Positions 45,231-57,100 of a stretch of DNA of 64,000 nt are shown here, in pieces (positions within the stretch are counted from its first letter, which is position 1; every line of letters starts with the position of its first letter). Both the position numbers and the translations under genes were made by a program. Under the pieces are notes generated by a model. That model did not search any database, had not been told where the DNA came from, and saw only the letters and a program-made list of their open reading frames with translations. The DNA lies in assembly GCA_012064415.1 (NCBI GenBank), contig SSNU01000088.1, positions 1 to 64,000 on the forward strand, given 5' to 3'. The stretch is from Gyrodactylus bullatarudis (Eukaryota; Platyhelminthes; Monogenea; Gyrodactylidea; Gyrodactylidae).

Positions 45231-46119
45231 ATTTTTCTGCATCCTTTGTAAATCTTTTCGAAATAATTCAAATTCTACTTTTTCAATTGGCTTACAAATA
45301 AGTTGATTAACGGAGGTATTTGTTAGTTACTGAATTATCTCAGGCTCTTTGAAGTTAAAAGAAAGATATCTTTTTATAATAACAATAGTGGTTTTCATAT
45401 TAAATATGCATACATATATACTGTATTATACATGTTATACTGTATATATCATTAGGTTGACTCTGATTGATTATTTATAAAATCGGATTCATTCTTCTTT
45501 TGTGGAGTATTTACAAAAATAACCGGTTAATCGAATGTACAATTGGGAGTAAGATAACAGTTTTTATATAATAATAATGGTAATATTACAAATGTATATG
45601 ACCTAATCGGTTAATAATACCAGGGAGTTGAATATTAAAAAAACAGGGACTAGGGAAATATAGTTATTATTCCTAATTAGCATAACATCAGTATCGTCTC
45701 TTTACAAGGTGGAGGGAGAACAATTAGAGGGCCATTTTCGATGGAATTCATTCCAGGTCAAATTTGAGTTGGTATCAATTTGAAAAAAACATGATGTACA
45801 AGCACAAGAGACATGTTGGGAATAGAGATAAATAAATAGTGTAAAATAACTGGCAGGGAGTGGGGTGGATTTCAATTTTCTTCAAAAATAGTATTACAAA
45901 TCTATACAACAAGTAGACAAATGTATTGTTATAGAAAAAAACTCAAAAGAATCACAATAAAAATCTTGGTTTTTTCTTGAAGATATGAAGGAAGGGTGGG
46001 AGGGTTGTTTTTCAAATCAATTTCAAGCGTGACAAGAGAAAATCAAAGAGTATATAAGTTAAAGCATAAGGACATTTGTGGCTAATTGAATGTTGAAAAT
46101 GGGTAAAAATAGAATAAGA
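45231..46119. other. 3' flank of CHD1
   Basis: AT-rich, with no gene. The CHD1 3' UTR should occupy the right part; no canonical minus-strand AATAAA was found close to the stop. Confidence 0.4.
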
Positions 46120-49100
46120 TTAATGATTTTGAAGGCGAGGGTCTCGGGAGGAGACACTACTGACAATGTTTCCATGATAGTTGGCTAAGGTATTATTTTG
46201 ATCTGACACAGAATTTTGTTTATAACCTTCACCACCGGAACCTCGTTGAGATGCTGAGGATGTCGATGAATTATGCCCAGTTGATGGATAGGAACGTTTA
46301 GAATCTATCAAGAAAAGTAAATTGTTATCAAAAAGTAGAGAGAAAATCAAAGAATATATTTCTTCAAAATCGACACGAGATTAATACACAAAAGAACAAG
46401 AGTACACATTTGGAAGAGAGCTTAATTCAAGAAAATTGGCCCTAGATTTCAGTTGTATGCAGTAGATATTCATTCGAGAACTGAATCTTGCTTACTTTGA
46501 TATAGAAAAGACTCCATAATTTCCTATTAATTTTTCCAATAAAAATAAAAATAAACCAATAAAAACTGTCTAAATTCTTTAGAAATTGGGATAGACCGGT
46601 TCTCATCCTAAATTTTGAATATGTCAATTGATATGTTTTTGATCGGATCTAATGAATTCTTATTAACCAATAAAATTTTGGATTATTAATTTAAATATTG
46701 AGAGAAAACTAGATCCTGCTGATATTACTTGTGAAGAGAGAGAAAAACCTTCCGCTAATTTGAAAGCAGGACGTTAATTAAAATCTAATGAGACTCACGT
46801 TGATTTGTGTGATTGGATGATGATCGAAAGTCTCGTCTATCAGTGTTATTATTGTTACTGTTATTTGAAGAGTAACTGTTATTGCCATAGTGATTATTAT
46901 GAGAGTGAGAATTTCGACCATTCCTATTATTACTGCTACTGTTGTTATTGTAACTGGAATTATTATTATTATTATTCTGCATGCTCGTAGGTAGACGATT
47001 GAAGGCATTATCAAATCTGTTGACTGATTCATTGGAATTGTTCAGGGAAAGAGAAGAGGACCCATTATGACGTCGGTCGGAATCATCTTTACTGCTGTTA
47101 TGGTGATGGTGAGAGTTGCGATTATCCTTGGTACTGTGGGAGTTGTTGTTATTATTATAACTGTGATGATTAGAGGAAGAGGAAGACTTTCTCCTAAGAT
47201 TATACATATTCTCTAATTCGGTGCTAGTCTTGTTTGAGAAGAACTGAACAAATTTCCAAAGGTATCTAGAAGAGAGAACAGGATGCTGATTAGTGGGGTC
47301 AGTGAAATTGCGATTTTTGAAATGTAGCTTGTTTCTTCTTTGGGAAAATATAAAAAATTTGATTTCGATCATTGCTAGTAACCGAGATAAATTTGGGGTT
47401 GTAGTCATGCATTTGCAGAAATTTTTCAATTTGAATGCTATTATAATAGATAAACTTTTTGAAATTGAATAAAAAATATTAGGTTGCGGGATAAGTAATG
47501 GGACTTTAAGTTGAACAAAAATTTTATCCTCCAAAACTAATATGAATTCGAGCAAGTTTGGTACCATTAGAAAGATAATTAATCACTCTATTTTTTTGAA
47601 CTTATTAGATATTTCTAGAATTGAAAAGCATCAATATTTTTGAGTATTTTGATTAGAAAGGTTTTCGGCAGACTGCCAGATAGGGGTATCGCTTGGGAAC
47701 TGGGCCATCAGAGAACTTTCAAATGCCTAAATCCTTTTTTAATTCAATTAAGGGTTCTAGAGTATTCAGGTTTCATTTCGTCGTGGATAAAAATATCCGA
47801 GATTCTGTAGACTCATTTCTCTTCAGGACAACACGAATCCCCATTTTGGAAAAGAGATTAAATTTTTTTCAGGAGGAGCACTTTGATTTCATAGGTCATT
47901 TCCCTAATAGTCTTTATCTTGCGCCGTCTGATCATCCCCAATTCAAATCTCTAGAACCTTTTCTTAAGGTCAAAAAATCCAAATCAAAAGATGTGGTAGA
48001 AAATGGATTTAATCCCCTTTCTCAACTCTAAATTTGATGAATTCTTTGCTTATGGGATTAGAAAACTACAAATTCTTTAAGAGACATGTCTTTATTCATC
48101 AGGAAACTATTTTCACTGATATCCAATCGATCTTTCTCAATTTTTTTTCAATAAAATCAGTTTTTTTAATCAGTCCCATTACTTATCGCACAACCTAATA
48201 ATTAAAACAGAGAATATCACTTTCTTGCCACCCTAATGATTAGAGAGGTAACATTTTGAAACTAAGAGAGGGAAAAACCTTACTTTTTAACAACATCTGA
48301 GGAGGATAGGATACATGACAACTGTTGAATTGTCTTGTCAATATCAATGGAGTCTTCATCAGAATTGACAGATTGCAAGAGAGATTTTAGACCATGGGAA
48401 GAAAATTTTTTCACAATCTGCTTGATATGCTGACCAATCTCAATGATTAGGTTGTTGTAGTCAGATTGAGATTCTTCCTTAGAGTCTTCAAGTTTTTGTA
48501 GACGTCGGAAAAGTTTCCTGATTGAATGCATCAACTTTTTACACTAAAATAAAAATTAATACTAACAAGTGGAGAGGATCATAAAAAGAAACTTACAGTT
48601 TCAAAAAGAATGCCTTTCATGCTAGAAAATTGTTTTTCTGCTTCCTCAGATAAAGGTTTCGGTTGACTGGTAACAGTAAAATGCATTGGACCATTTGAAG
48701 ATTTCTTGGATTTAGACTTTTTAGTCTCTTTAACTGACTCGTCTGACGAAGTGACTGCATCCTGATCAGAAGGTATAAATTCTTTTGATTTCAATTTATT
48801 ATTAGAGCCTTCCTTAATGGTTTCATTTGATTTTTTCGAATCACTACCTTTTTTAGATTTTGACTTTGGTTTAGATTTTGTCTTTTCCGTTTTTACTTCA
48901 TCTGATTGGTGCTTTCTCAATGACTTGATCAAATATTCAACTCGCGTACGAATGTGACTAGTTTGAGGTCGATCAGATCCATTGAGCGGAAGCAATTTGG
49001 ATCCAAGACCAAGATCAGAATCCATTTTTATGGATTCCCAGTTATCGTAGCCATGTTCACAAATTCCAACCAAAAGACCAATATCATCAATGTCAGTCCA

Positions 49101-52100
49101 AATACAATTCCAATTGACAGCCTTCGGAACAAATGGCAATGCCAATTTAAGACGATCATTCTTCTCAGGAGTATCTTTGAAGAAGTAATCTTCAATTATT
49201 TCCAAATCTTCAATGTTATTAAGCACCTGTTTAGCAACCATAGACACTTTTCCGATGGTAAAGGTGGCAGTTTTGACTTCAACATTGGGCTCGTTAAGAG
49301 TATCTCTACATCCAGCGAGAATGGTTTCGATTAAATTGTAGACTTCTTTTTCACTCCTATGAGGCAGTTCTGCATCGGCAATTATCGATTCAATTCTTGA
49401 AGAGGGATGGGGATATTTTCGCATCGACTTTAGTAAAGATCTAATCTCTTTATCACTAATGGCTGACTTGCCTTTGGAACTGGTAATGTCAGAATCAGAT
49501 GAGTCTAAATCCTCATCTCCTCCTGCCTGATAGTTTTTCACTGGTTTACGATTCCTAGGCCCAAGTTCAAGATCGAGAAGTTCACTTTCCTTCTGTTTCT
49601 CTTTAACTTGAGTTATCATGTCATCAGGAATGATTTCGTTCCAGTCCTTAACTGGAGCTGCACCTTTGGATGATTGATTCATGATTACTGGTTTATTTTC
49701 ATCCAAAGTATCTATGTTTACAATACTAAAGGTTGATAGTAAAGCATTTGCAGGATGATTACTGGGCTCGTCCTCATTTATTTGTCGTGTTTCTGCTTGA
49801 TCCAAAATCGTGTCAATATCAACATCAGGCTCATTATCGTCATTGTTTTTGGCGAAAAGACTCTCAGCTCCATATTTGAGAATGTCACTGTAAAGTTTCC
49901 CTCGTGAATCAACTTTGGATTGTTGCTTACCCCCACCGGAAGAATCCATCTTTTGGATTACCAAATGATCAAGAACCATTTTTCTAGTGGCGCTTTCAAT
50001 AATTTTTTCCTCAATTGACTCTTTTGTGACAAGTCGATAGACAGAGACTTGTTTCTTTTGTCCAATGCGATGTGCTCTAGCTTGTGCTTGAAGATCGTTC
50101 TGAGGATTCCAATCGCTATCGAAAATAATGACAGTATCTGCAGTGGCCAAATTGATTCCCAGGCCTCCAGCTCTGGTCGAGAGAAGGAAACAAAAGTCAG
50201 TTGAATTTTCAGCATTAAAATGATTCAAAGCCTGCTTTCTTTCTTCTCCAGAGATGGATCCATCAAGTCTCTGGAAGCCCCACCGGCGTAATTCCAAATA
50301 CGAGGCAATAATATCGAGCATTCTAACCATTTGGCTAAAGATCAAAACCCTGTGTCCATTTGGTTTCAACTTGAGTAATAATTGATCTAGTAACATCAAC
50401 TTTCCACTGCCTCGAACCAACTGATTAAGTTTATCTTGAGGGTCTTTTCTATAATATTCATCTTCTAGGGGAGCTATGAGAGATGTATGGTTACAGCATT
50501 TTTTCAACTCCATAACGATGTTTACAAAAGAAGTCTTGTGGCCGTTAGTTACACGCATCAAACCATCATAGTTACGCGCTAAAATCATCCTGTACATATC
50601 AGCTTGTCTGGTACTCATACCGACACGAAGAATCCTTTCAATTTTCTCTGGAAGACTGTACTCAACATCTCTTTTGACTCTCCTTAGAAGATAGGGCTCG
50701 ATTGCTCTGTGAAGTCTTTTCAAAGCAGAGGCTTCCTCAGAATTCGATATGCTGTATTCGTTCTCAAATTCTTCCCAGTCATGAAATTCATTTGGCATGA
50801 TAAAATGCAGCAAAGCCCACAATTCTTTTAGGCTATTCTGAAGGGGAGTTCCTGTAACAAGAACTCTCGAATTGGTATTGAAGGTGAATAAAGTTTTGTA
50901 CAACTGGCTTTGATCATTCTTCAGACGATGAGCTTCGTCCACAGCCAAGACTGCCCAGGGAACATTGCATAGCCAAGACTTATCCTTTAATAGAATTTCA
51001 TAAGTTGTGATACAAATGTTGAATTTTAGACCTTGATTCTTTTTAGAGAGAGAAGACCATTCATGTTCTCGGATAAGTTGACGGGATATATTATCTCCAA
51101 TATAGGCTATTGTATTCATTTCTTCTGCCCATAAATTGCATTCGTAACACCAATTAGATATTGTACTTAGCGGAACAACTAAGAGAAAGGGTCCATACAA
51201 TTGATGAGTGTGAAAGAGATATGAAAGAAAACTAATTGTTTGAATTGTTTTACCGAGACCCATTTCATCAGCTAATATGACACTTTTACCCCGACACCAG
51301 GCATGAGCCAACCAAATTAAGCCGTTTAACTGATATTCGCGAAGTTCTAGTTTTTCTTGGGAATTATGAATGCCACTTCGGCCGAGATATGAGGGTTGCT
51401 CATGTAAATGTTGAAATTTTGGTCGCATTCTCAGAACTGGATTCTTGGGATTAGGTAGGGTGATCGATTTGCATCTCCGTTCATACTCTTCAACGACTTT
51501 GGGATAAAATGCCTCGACAACTCTTCCAGATTCCCAAGTACAATGTCTGTATTCGAGTTGACACCATTTTATCAGATAGTCATAGCAATTGGATTCAGTA
51601 TCTCGAGAATGGGATACGATTCTTTCAGCTTCCATCTTTTTGCTCAAATTAGCCCTTATACACTCATCTTCACATTGCATTGCTTCGAGTTGATCATCAT
51701 TAGCAAGTTTTCTCATACGTTCTCGCTGCCGAATGTTTTCTTTGTAGATTTGGAGTTTCTTCAGCCCTCCAACGGAGCATCCACGTTCAGCTGAATTGAG
51801 AGAGGCTTCAGTCTCCCAGGTTGAATGAATATGAGACCAATTTTTCCATTTGATTAGATATTGCAATTCTCCCTTTTCAGTTTTTGGATCAAAGTTTGCA
51901 TTGGGATCCTTTTCGAGACGAACATTGTACATTGTACTACTGTTTCCAGTGGTACCAACACGGCGTATTTCATGGAATAGTACTTCTTCAATAACATCAA
52001 CATCTTCTCCTCCAGCAGTAACGCGATTCCCTGTCGGATTATAACTCAATTGAGAGTCCTGATCTGAATCGTTTTCCTCGTCTTCTTCCTCGTCATCTTT

Positions 52101-53306
52101 TTCTTGTGGTATTTTCTTTCTATAATAAACAAAAATTGATCGATTTAAATTTGAAATTTCATAAGAATCAGAAGTGAAAATGCGTATGATTAAGATTAGA
52201 TGGATGCTCATGTAAAATTCTTAATCAATGTGATGCATGGGATTTTCAATTAACCAAAAACAGTTCAAACACTAAGCTAACCTTTGTAAATCCTTGGGTT
52301 GTCGCGTAAGCGAATTAGGTGGAACATTTTGTAGTCTATAATACACAATAACCATTTATTTTCGATATATTTGAAAGGAAATTTTAAAACTCACCTTGGA
52401 TTAAAAGTGTTTCTAGAATTTTTACTCTTGGCCTCAAGATAATCCCCAATATTATAATCAGCATCTGAGAGTTCTTCCTCTTCTTTGTAGTTAACCTTTG
52501 TTTTTCTGGATCGGATACTGGGTCTAGAATTCTGATAAAAAAGGGTCAGGACAGTTATTTAGTAAATTCTAAATTGAAAAATTACTCCAGCCTTTTTTCG
52601 CTTAACTTTACGCGGCTGGTAATCTGAAGATACAGAACCATCTGATTGATTTTCGTCTGAGGAGTTAAATCTAGGTTTTTTCTTAGGAACAGGGAATTCT
52701 ATTCCCTCTTCGTTATTGAGATCAATAGAGGAATCATCATCGTAATTATTCAGGGATTGGTTCTGTCCGAGATTGGGATCTTTTCGTATACGCCTAACTT
52801 GAGGGTTGTAATCTGCAATAGAATTCTGGGAATTCTGTTTATTTATGAGTATAAAATAAAATAGTTGATAACTCACAGGTTTTTCAAAAATTATTTCTTT
52901 TTGATTACGACTGATGTGACTGTTGATCCCATACGAGTCTTCGGCTCTATAAAAATAAGTAAATATCAGAAAATTTCAACCAACACATATTCAGGATCGC
53001 AGAGAACTACTGATTAAGATGATGATGGAGTCAAATGCGAGAAAATTCATTTTAAAACTGTCTACTCGATAATATCATCATGTAGAAACCAATTCATAGA
53101 GTAGAAAGTAAATATTTTCAATAGAAACCAATGTAAAGACAAGAAAGCTCTTATGAAATCCTCGAAGAAATTGCTTAAATTTTATAGAAATAGATCTTAT
53201 ACTAAATAATGGAGAAGAATAACATTTTTTATATAGTTAAAACTCACGAAGATCCATCGCTGAGATCATTAGAATATCGCATTGGTATTCGTGAATCATC
53301 CACCAT
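46120..53306 (-). CDS. CHD1: Chromodomain helicase DNA-binding protein 1 (CHD1), 9 exons
   Basis: Exons (5' to 3'): 53248-53306, 52877-52946, 52586-52834, 52395-52531, 52282-52335, 48597-52119, 48284-48543, 46799-47265, 46120-46304. Phases match and total 5004 nt (1667 aa). The product is a nuclear ATP-dependent nucleosome-spacing remodeler. Tandem chromodomains lie at about 230-310 and 350-405. The SNF2 ATPase follows, with Walker A ADEMGLGKT (Lys about 479), DEAHRLKN (about 583), and the helicase C lobe ending in QARAHRIGQKKQV. A SANT/SLIDE-type DNA-binding region lies at about 1075-1270. The CHD1 C-terminal helical domain begins at CKKLMHSIRKLF (about 1365). The Ser/Asn/His-rich tail (poly-Asn and His runs) is longer in low complexity than usual. 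Exon 1 begins MVDDSRIPMRYSND. A deleted mariner sits in the intron between exons 7 and 8. The length is close to vertebrate CHD1. Confidence 0.95.
47479..48198 (+). mobile_element. Deleted mariner element in CHD1 intron 7
   Basis: 720 bp bounded by inverted ends TTAGGTTGCGGGATAAGTAA and the complement of TTAGGTTGTGCGATAAGTAA, flanked on both sides by TA. Inside, 47693-48031 encodes the end of a mariner transposase on the plus strand, with LAPSDHPQFKSLEPFL including the third catalytic Asp of the APSD block. The two upstream catalytic Asp blocks are gone, so it is about 600 bp short of a full mariner (about 1.3 kb) and inactive. It is antisense to CHD1 and spliced out. Confidence 0.85.
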
Positions 53307-54066
53307 TGGATTTTATTAAGCTGATAGGATTATCTAATGAATTAAAATATAATTTCAAGTGATTTATGGATTTTAATCATTAGAAAAAAGCTGATAGACT
53401 TGAATTACCCATTATAGAGAAAATTTGAGCATATCATTTAAAAAAACGTAAAATTTAGTGCATGATTATTATTTATGGTAATTACCTTTAAAAATTCGAA
53501 AAAATCTTGTTATATAGTACAATATATTGACAGTAGAAAATAGAAAATGGCGGATAGTGTAGTGCGCGGGTTATTGTAATTTATTTCAATAAGGTTATTA
53601 TAACAAACATCCATAAGATTGTTTTATGGTTTAAAACAATACTAGACAAATTATTTAAAATTGTCATTTTTGTCACGTTATCTCTTTTACTTATTAAACT
53701 TTAATTTTACTTTCAACACTGCAATCCCAAACAAACTACTACGCCAATTTAGAATAAATTTGGTCTAAAACTTTCTACTGATTTCTAATGGATGAAAATC
53801 TAAACCGATTACATTAATAGAATTATCTTGCATTCGAAACATTATATTCAGATCAAATTACAGAAATTATTTTCACTCAATATTAAATTCAGACATTCCA
53901 TTATTGTACTCAGTTCATCTCAATCATTTGAATTACGATCGCATATCAAATAAAGAAAATAATTTCGTAATTTTGTCATACAATTCAATAATACTCAGTA
54001 TTACTCAATCGATTTTTCGTCGAATATCCCTCAAATTTCATCTATCCCTACTAGAGACAGGATAAG
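53307..54066. promoter_or_regulatory. Head-to-head interval, CHD1 / topoisomerase II
   Basis: About 770 bp lie between the two start codons on opposite strands. Both promoters must lie here. The DNA is AT-rich; no specific element was assigned. Confidence 0.45.
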
Positions 54067-54171
54067 ATGCTCAGATGCAATCTACGAAAATTAACTTGTT
54101 TAAATTTCTTGCTCCAGTTGGCGAAATTTCAAGGCAACGGTCTTTCTTCTCGTCTAAATCTTCTGTTGTAG
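54067..54171 (+). other. uORF overlapping the first Top2 start
   Basis: An ATG at 54067 in good context (A at -3) opens a 34-codon frame in a different phase. It overlaps the upstream Top2 ATG at 54075 (C at -3) and ends with TAG at 54169-54171, 17 bases before the in-frame Met codon at 54189 (A at -3). This order would favour initiation at the downstream Met after the uORF. Confidence 0.5.
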
Positions 54172-57100
54172 CTACTGTGATTAATAAAATGACTAACAAA
54201 ACCAAAATCGAAGACATTTACCAAAAGAAAACTCAGCACGAACATATTCTTGTACGGCCTGATTCCTATGTTGGTTCAATAAATAAAAACGATGCTAAAA
54301 TGTTTGTATTTGATGAAAGCCTTAATAAAATCATTCAAAAAGACATACAATATGTTCCTGCTTTGTATAAGATATTCGACGAAATTCTGGTTAATGCTGC
54401 CGATAATAAAATACGCGATTCTAAAATGGACTGCATCAGAATTGATATCAACAGGTATGGAATTAACATTGAATGACATATAATTACTCTCATTATTTCC
54501 CCTTTAGACAGGAAAACAAGATAAAAATTTGGAATAATGGCAAAGGGATTCCTCTTGTAAAACACGAAAAGGAGAAAGTCTATGTACCAACTATGATATT
54601 TGGCCATCTGTTGACATCGAGTAATTATGATGATAACGAAAAGAAAGTAACCGGAGGTCGTAATGGCTTTGGTGCAAAGCTCTGTAATATCTTTAGTCAA
54701 AAATTTATTGTGGAAACATCCAGATCTAAAAAGGTTTTTAAGCAAACTTGGACTGAAAACATGACCAAGGTACAAGAGCCTCTTATTCAACCTGTTTCAA
54801 ATGATGATTTCACCTCAATTACATTTGAACCTGATCTCTCAAAGTTTAATATGAAAGAACTGGAAGAAGATATTTGCCAGTTATTCGCAAGAAGAGCATA
54901 TGATGTTGCTGCTTCATGTTCCGGAGTTAAAGTCTATCTGAATGGAAAGAGGTTGGCAATAAATTCATTTCAAGTAAGATTCTATCCCATTGAAATATTC
55001 TCTGAAAGCCTTTTTAATTTGAATTTTTCAAATTAGGATTACGTCGAGCTGTACTTGAAGGATGGGGGGGAAGAAATATCAAAGATTGTCTATGAAAAGG
55101 TAAATCCAAGATGGGAGGTAGCCATCGCTCCGAGCAGTGAAGGTTTCCAGCAAGTCAGTTTTGTCAATAGCATTGCTACCACCAAGGGTGGGACACATGT
55201 GGATTATGTTTGTGACATGATTATCAACAAAATTCTGGAAAGCATCAAGAAGAAGGGAAAAGATAAGTCGACTATTGCCCTAAAGAATTATCATATAAAG
55301 TCTCACATCAAGGTAAGTTATACCTACCTTGCTCAAGTCAATTTTTTGTTTGAGAGCAAAATAAATTCATCATAATATATATTTCTTAGATATTCATTAA
55401 TTGCCTGATTGAAAATCCCACATTTGACTCACAGACAAAAGAATATCTCACACTTCCTTCAAAGTCTTTTGGATCGAAATGTGAATTATCGGAAAAGTTC
55501 CACAAGGCAGTTGGCAAGTCCGGCATCTTGGATAGCATCATGTCCTGGATGAAGTTCAAGGCTATGGAAAAGATGGACAAACAATGTCACAAGTCGAAGC
55601 ACAACAAACTCAAGGGAATACCCAAACTTGATGATGCCAATGATGCCGGCACTAAAAGCTCTCAAAATTGTACTCTTATTTTGACTGGTTAGTCTAATCG
55701 GAATTCATTTCATAATTCCACCTGTGAAAATAAAACCATCAATGTTGAGTAGATTTTTAACTCTGTTCAGAATCTAATCCAGTACCTTGAGAGGATTTTT
55801 AATGGTGCATAGAACCTAAGGTCCTGCCACTTTTTTGTATGAATTATTCAATCATTTATAAAAGTATGATCAAGCAATCATGAACCAAAAATTCCTAAGA
55901 ATAAAAATGTTCACGTGCAAGTAGTCAGATCGTTTTTGGGTTGAGTTTTCCAATGTTGAGTATCAAGAAAAAAATACAAAACTATTATTATTATTGACTA
56001 TAACGTTGTTCACTTGCTACCTGACTATTTTGTCTTCTGGCTTGTATTGGTCTATCTGTAGAAAAAGAAATTCCACACCTTTCTCTCCCCTTTCTTTTTC
56101 TACAGATAGACCAATACAAGCCAGAAGACAACATAGTCAGGTAGCAAGCGAACAACGTTATAGTCAATCTATACCGAACAACTTCCTGAAGAACTACTTG
56201 GTTTAAAATTATTATTATTATTAAAGAGGGAGATTCAGCCAAAACTTTGGCTGTTGCTGGCCTCTCGGTGTTGGGCAGAGACAAATTCGGAGTATTTCCT
56301 CTGCGTGGTAAACTTTTAAATGTCCGCGAAGCTCCGATAAAGCAGATAATGAACAATGCTGAAATAAATAACCTTTTGAAAATCATCGGTCTCCGCTATC
56401 AGAGCAAATATGAAACAGAGGACTCTCTAAAAAGTCTCCGCTATGGAAAGTAAGCAAATTCTCTCTTACTAATAATTTTCATTCTTCCAAGTCTCTCATT
56501 AAATTTCATAGGATTATGATCATGACTGATCAAGACCAGGATGGATCTCACATCAAAGGTCTCATTATCAACTTTATCCATCACAATTGGCCCAATTTAC
56601 TTAAGAATAACTTTATCGAGGAATTCATCACCCCAATTATTAAAGTATCCAGAGACAAGGAGAACATTTCATTCTACAGCATTCCTGAATTCGAGGCCTG
56701 GGCCAAGGAAACACCAAATGCTCATTTCTACAAAGTTAAATACTACAAGGGTCTGGGTACTTCCTCCTCTAAAGAGGCAAAAGAATACTTTCAGGAAATA
56801 GCTAGACACAAAATTCCTTTCCGTTATGGAGGTCCTGAAGATGAGAAGAGCATCATACTAGCCTTTGGCAAAAGCTCCGATGATAGGAAGGAATGGCTAC
56901 GCAATTGGATGGCCTCACGTAAAAGACGCATGGAGCTGGAACTACCGGAAGAGCACCTCTATGGTCCTGAGACAAAGTCTCTAACCTACTCTGATTTCAT
57001 CCACAAGGAGCTAGTCTTATTCTCAAATATGGATAATGAACGCAGCATTCCATCTCTTCTAGATGGCCTTAAACCGGGCCAAAGGAAGGTCCTATATGCT

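Noticed and set aside
46778..47032. An Ile/Thr-rich 84-aa minus frame
   Set aside because: It is another reading frame of the Asn/Ser/His repeat in CHD1.
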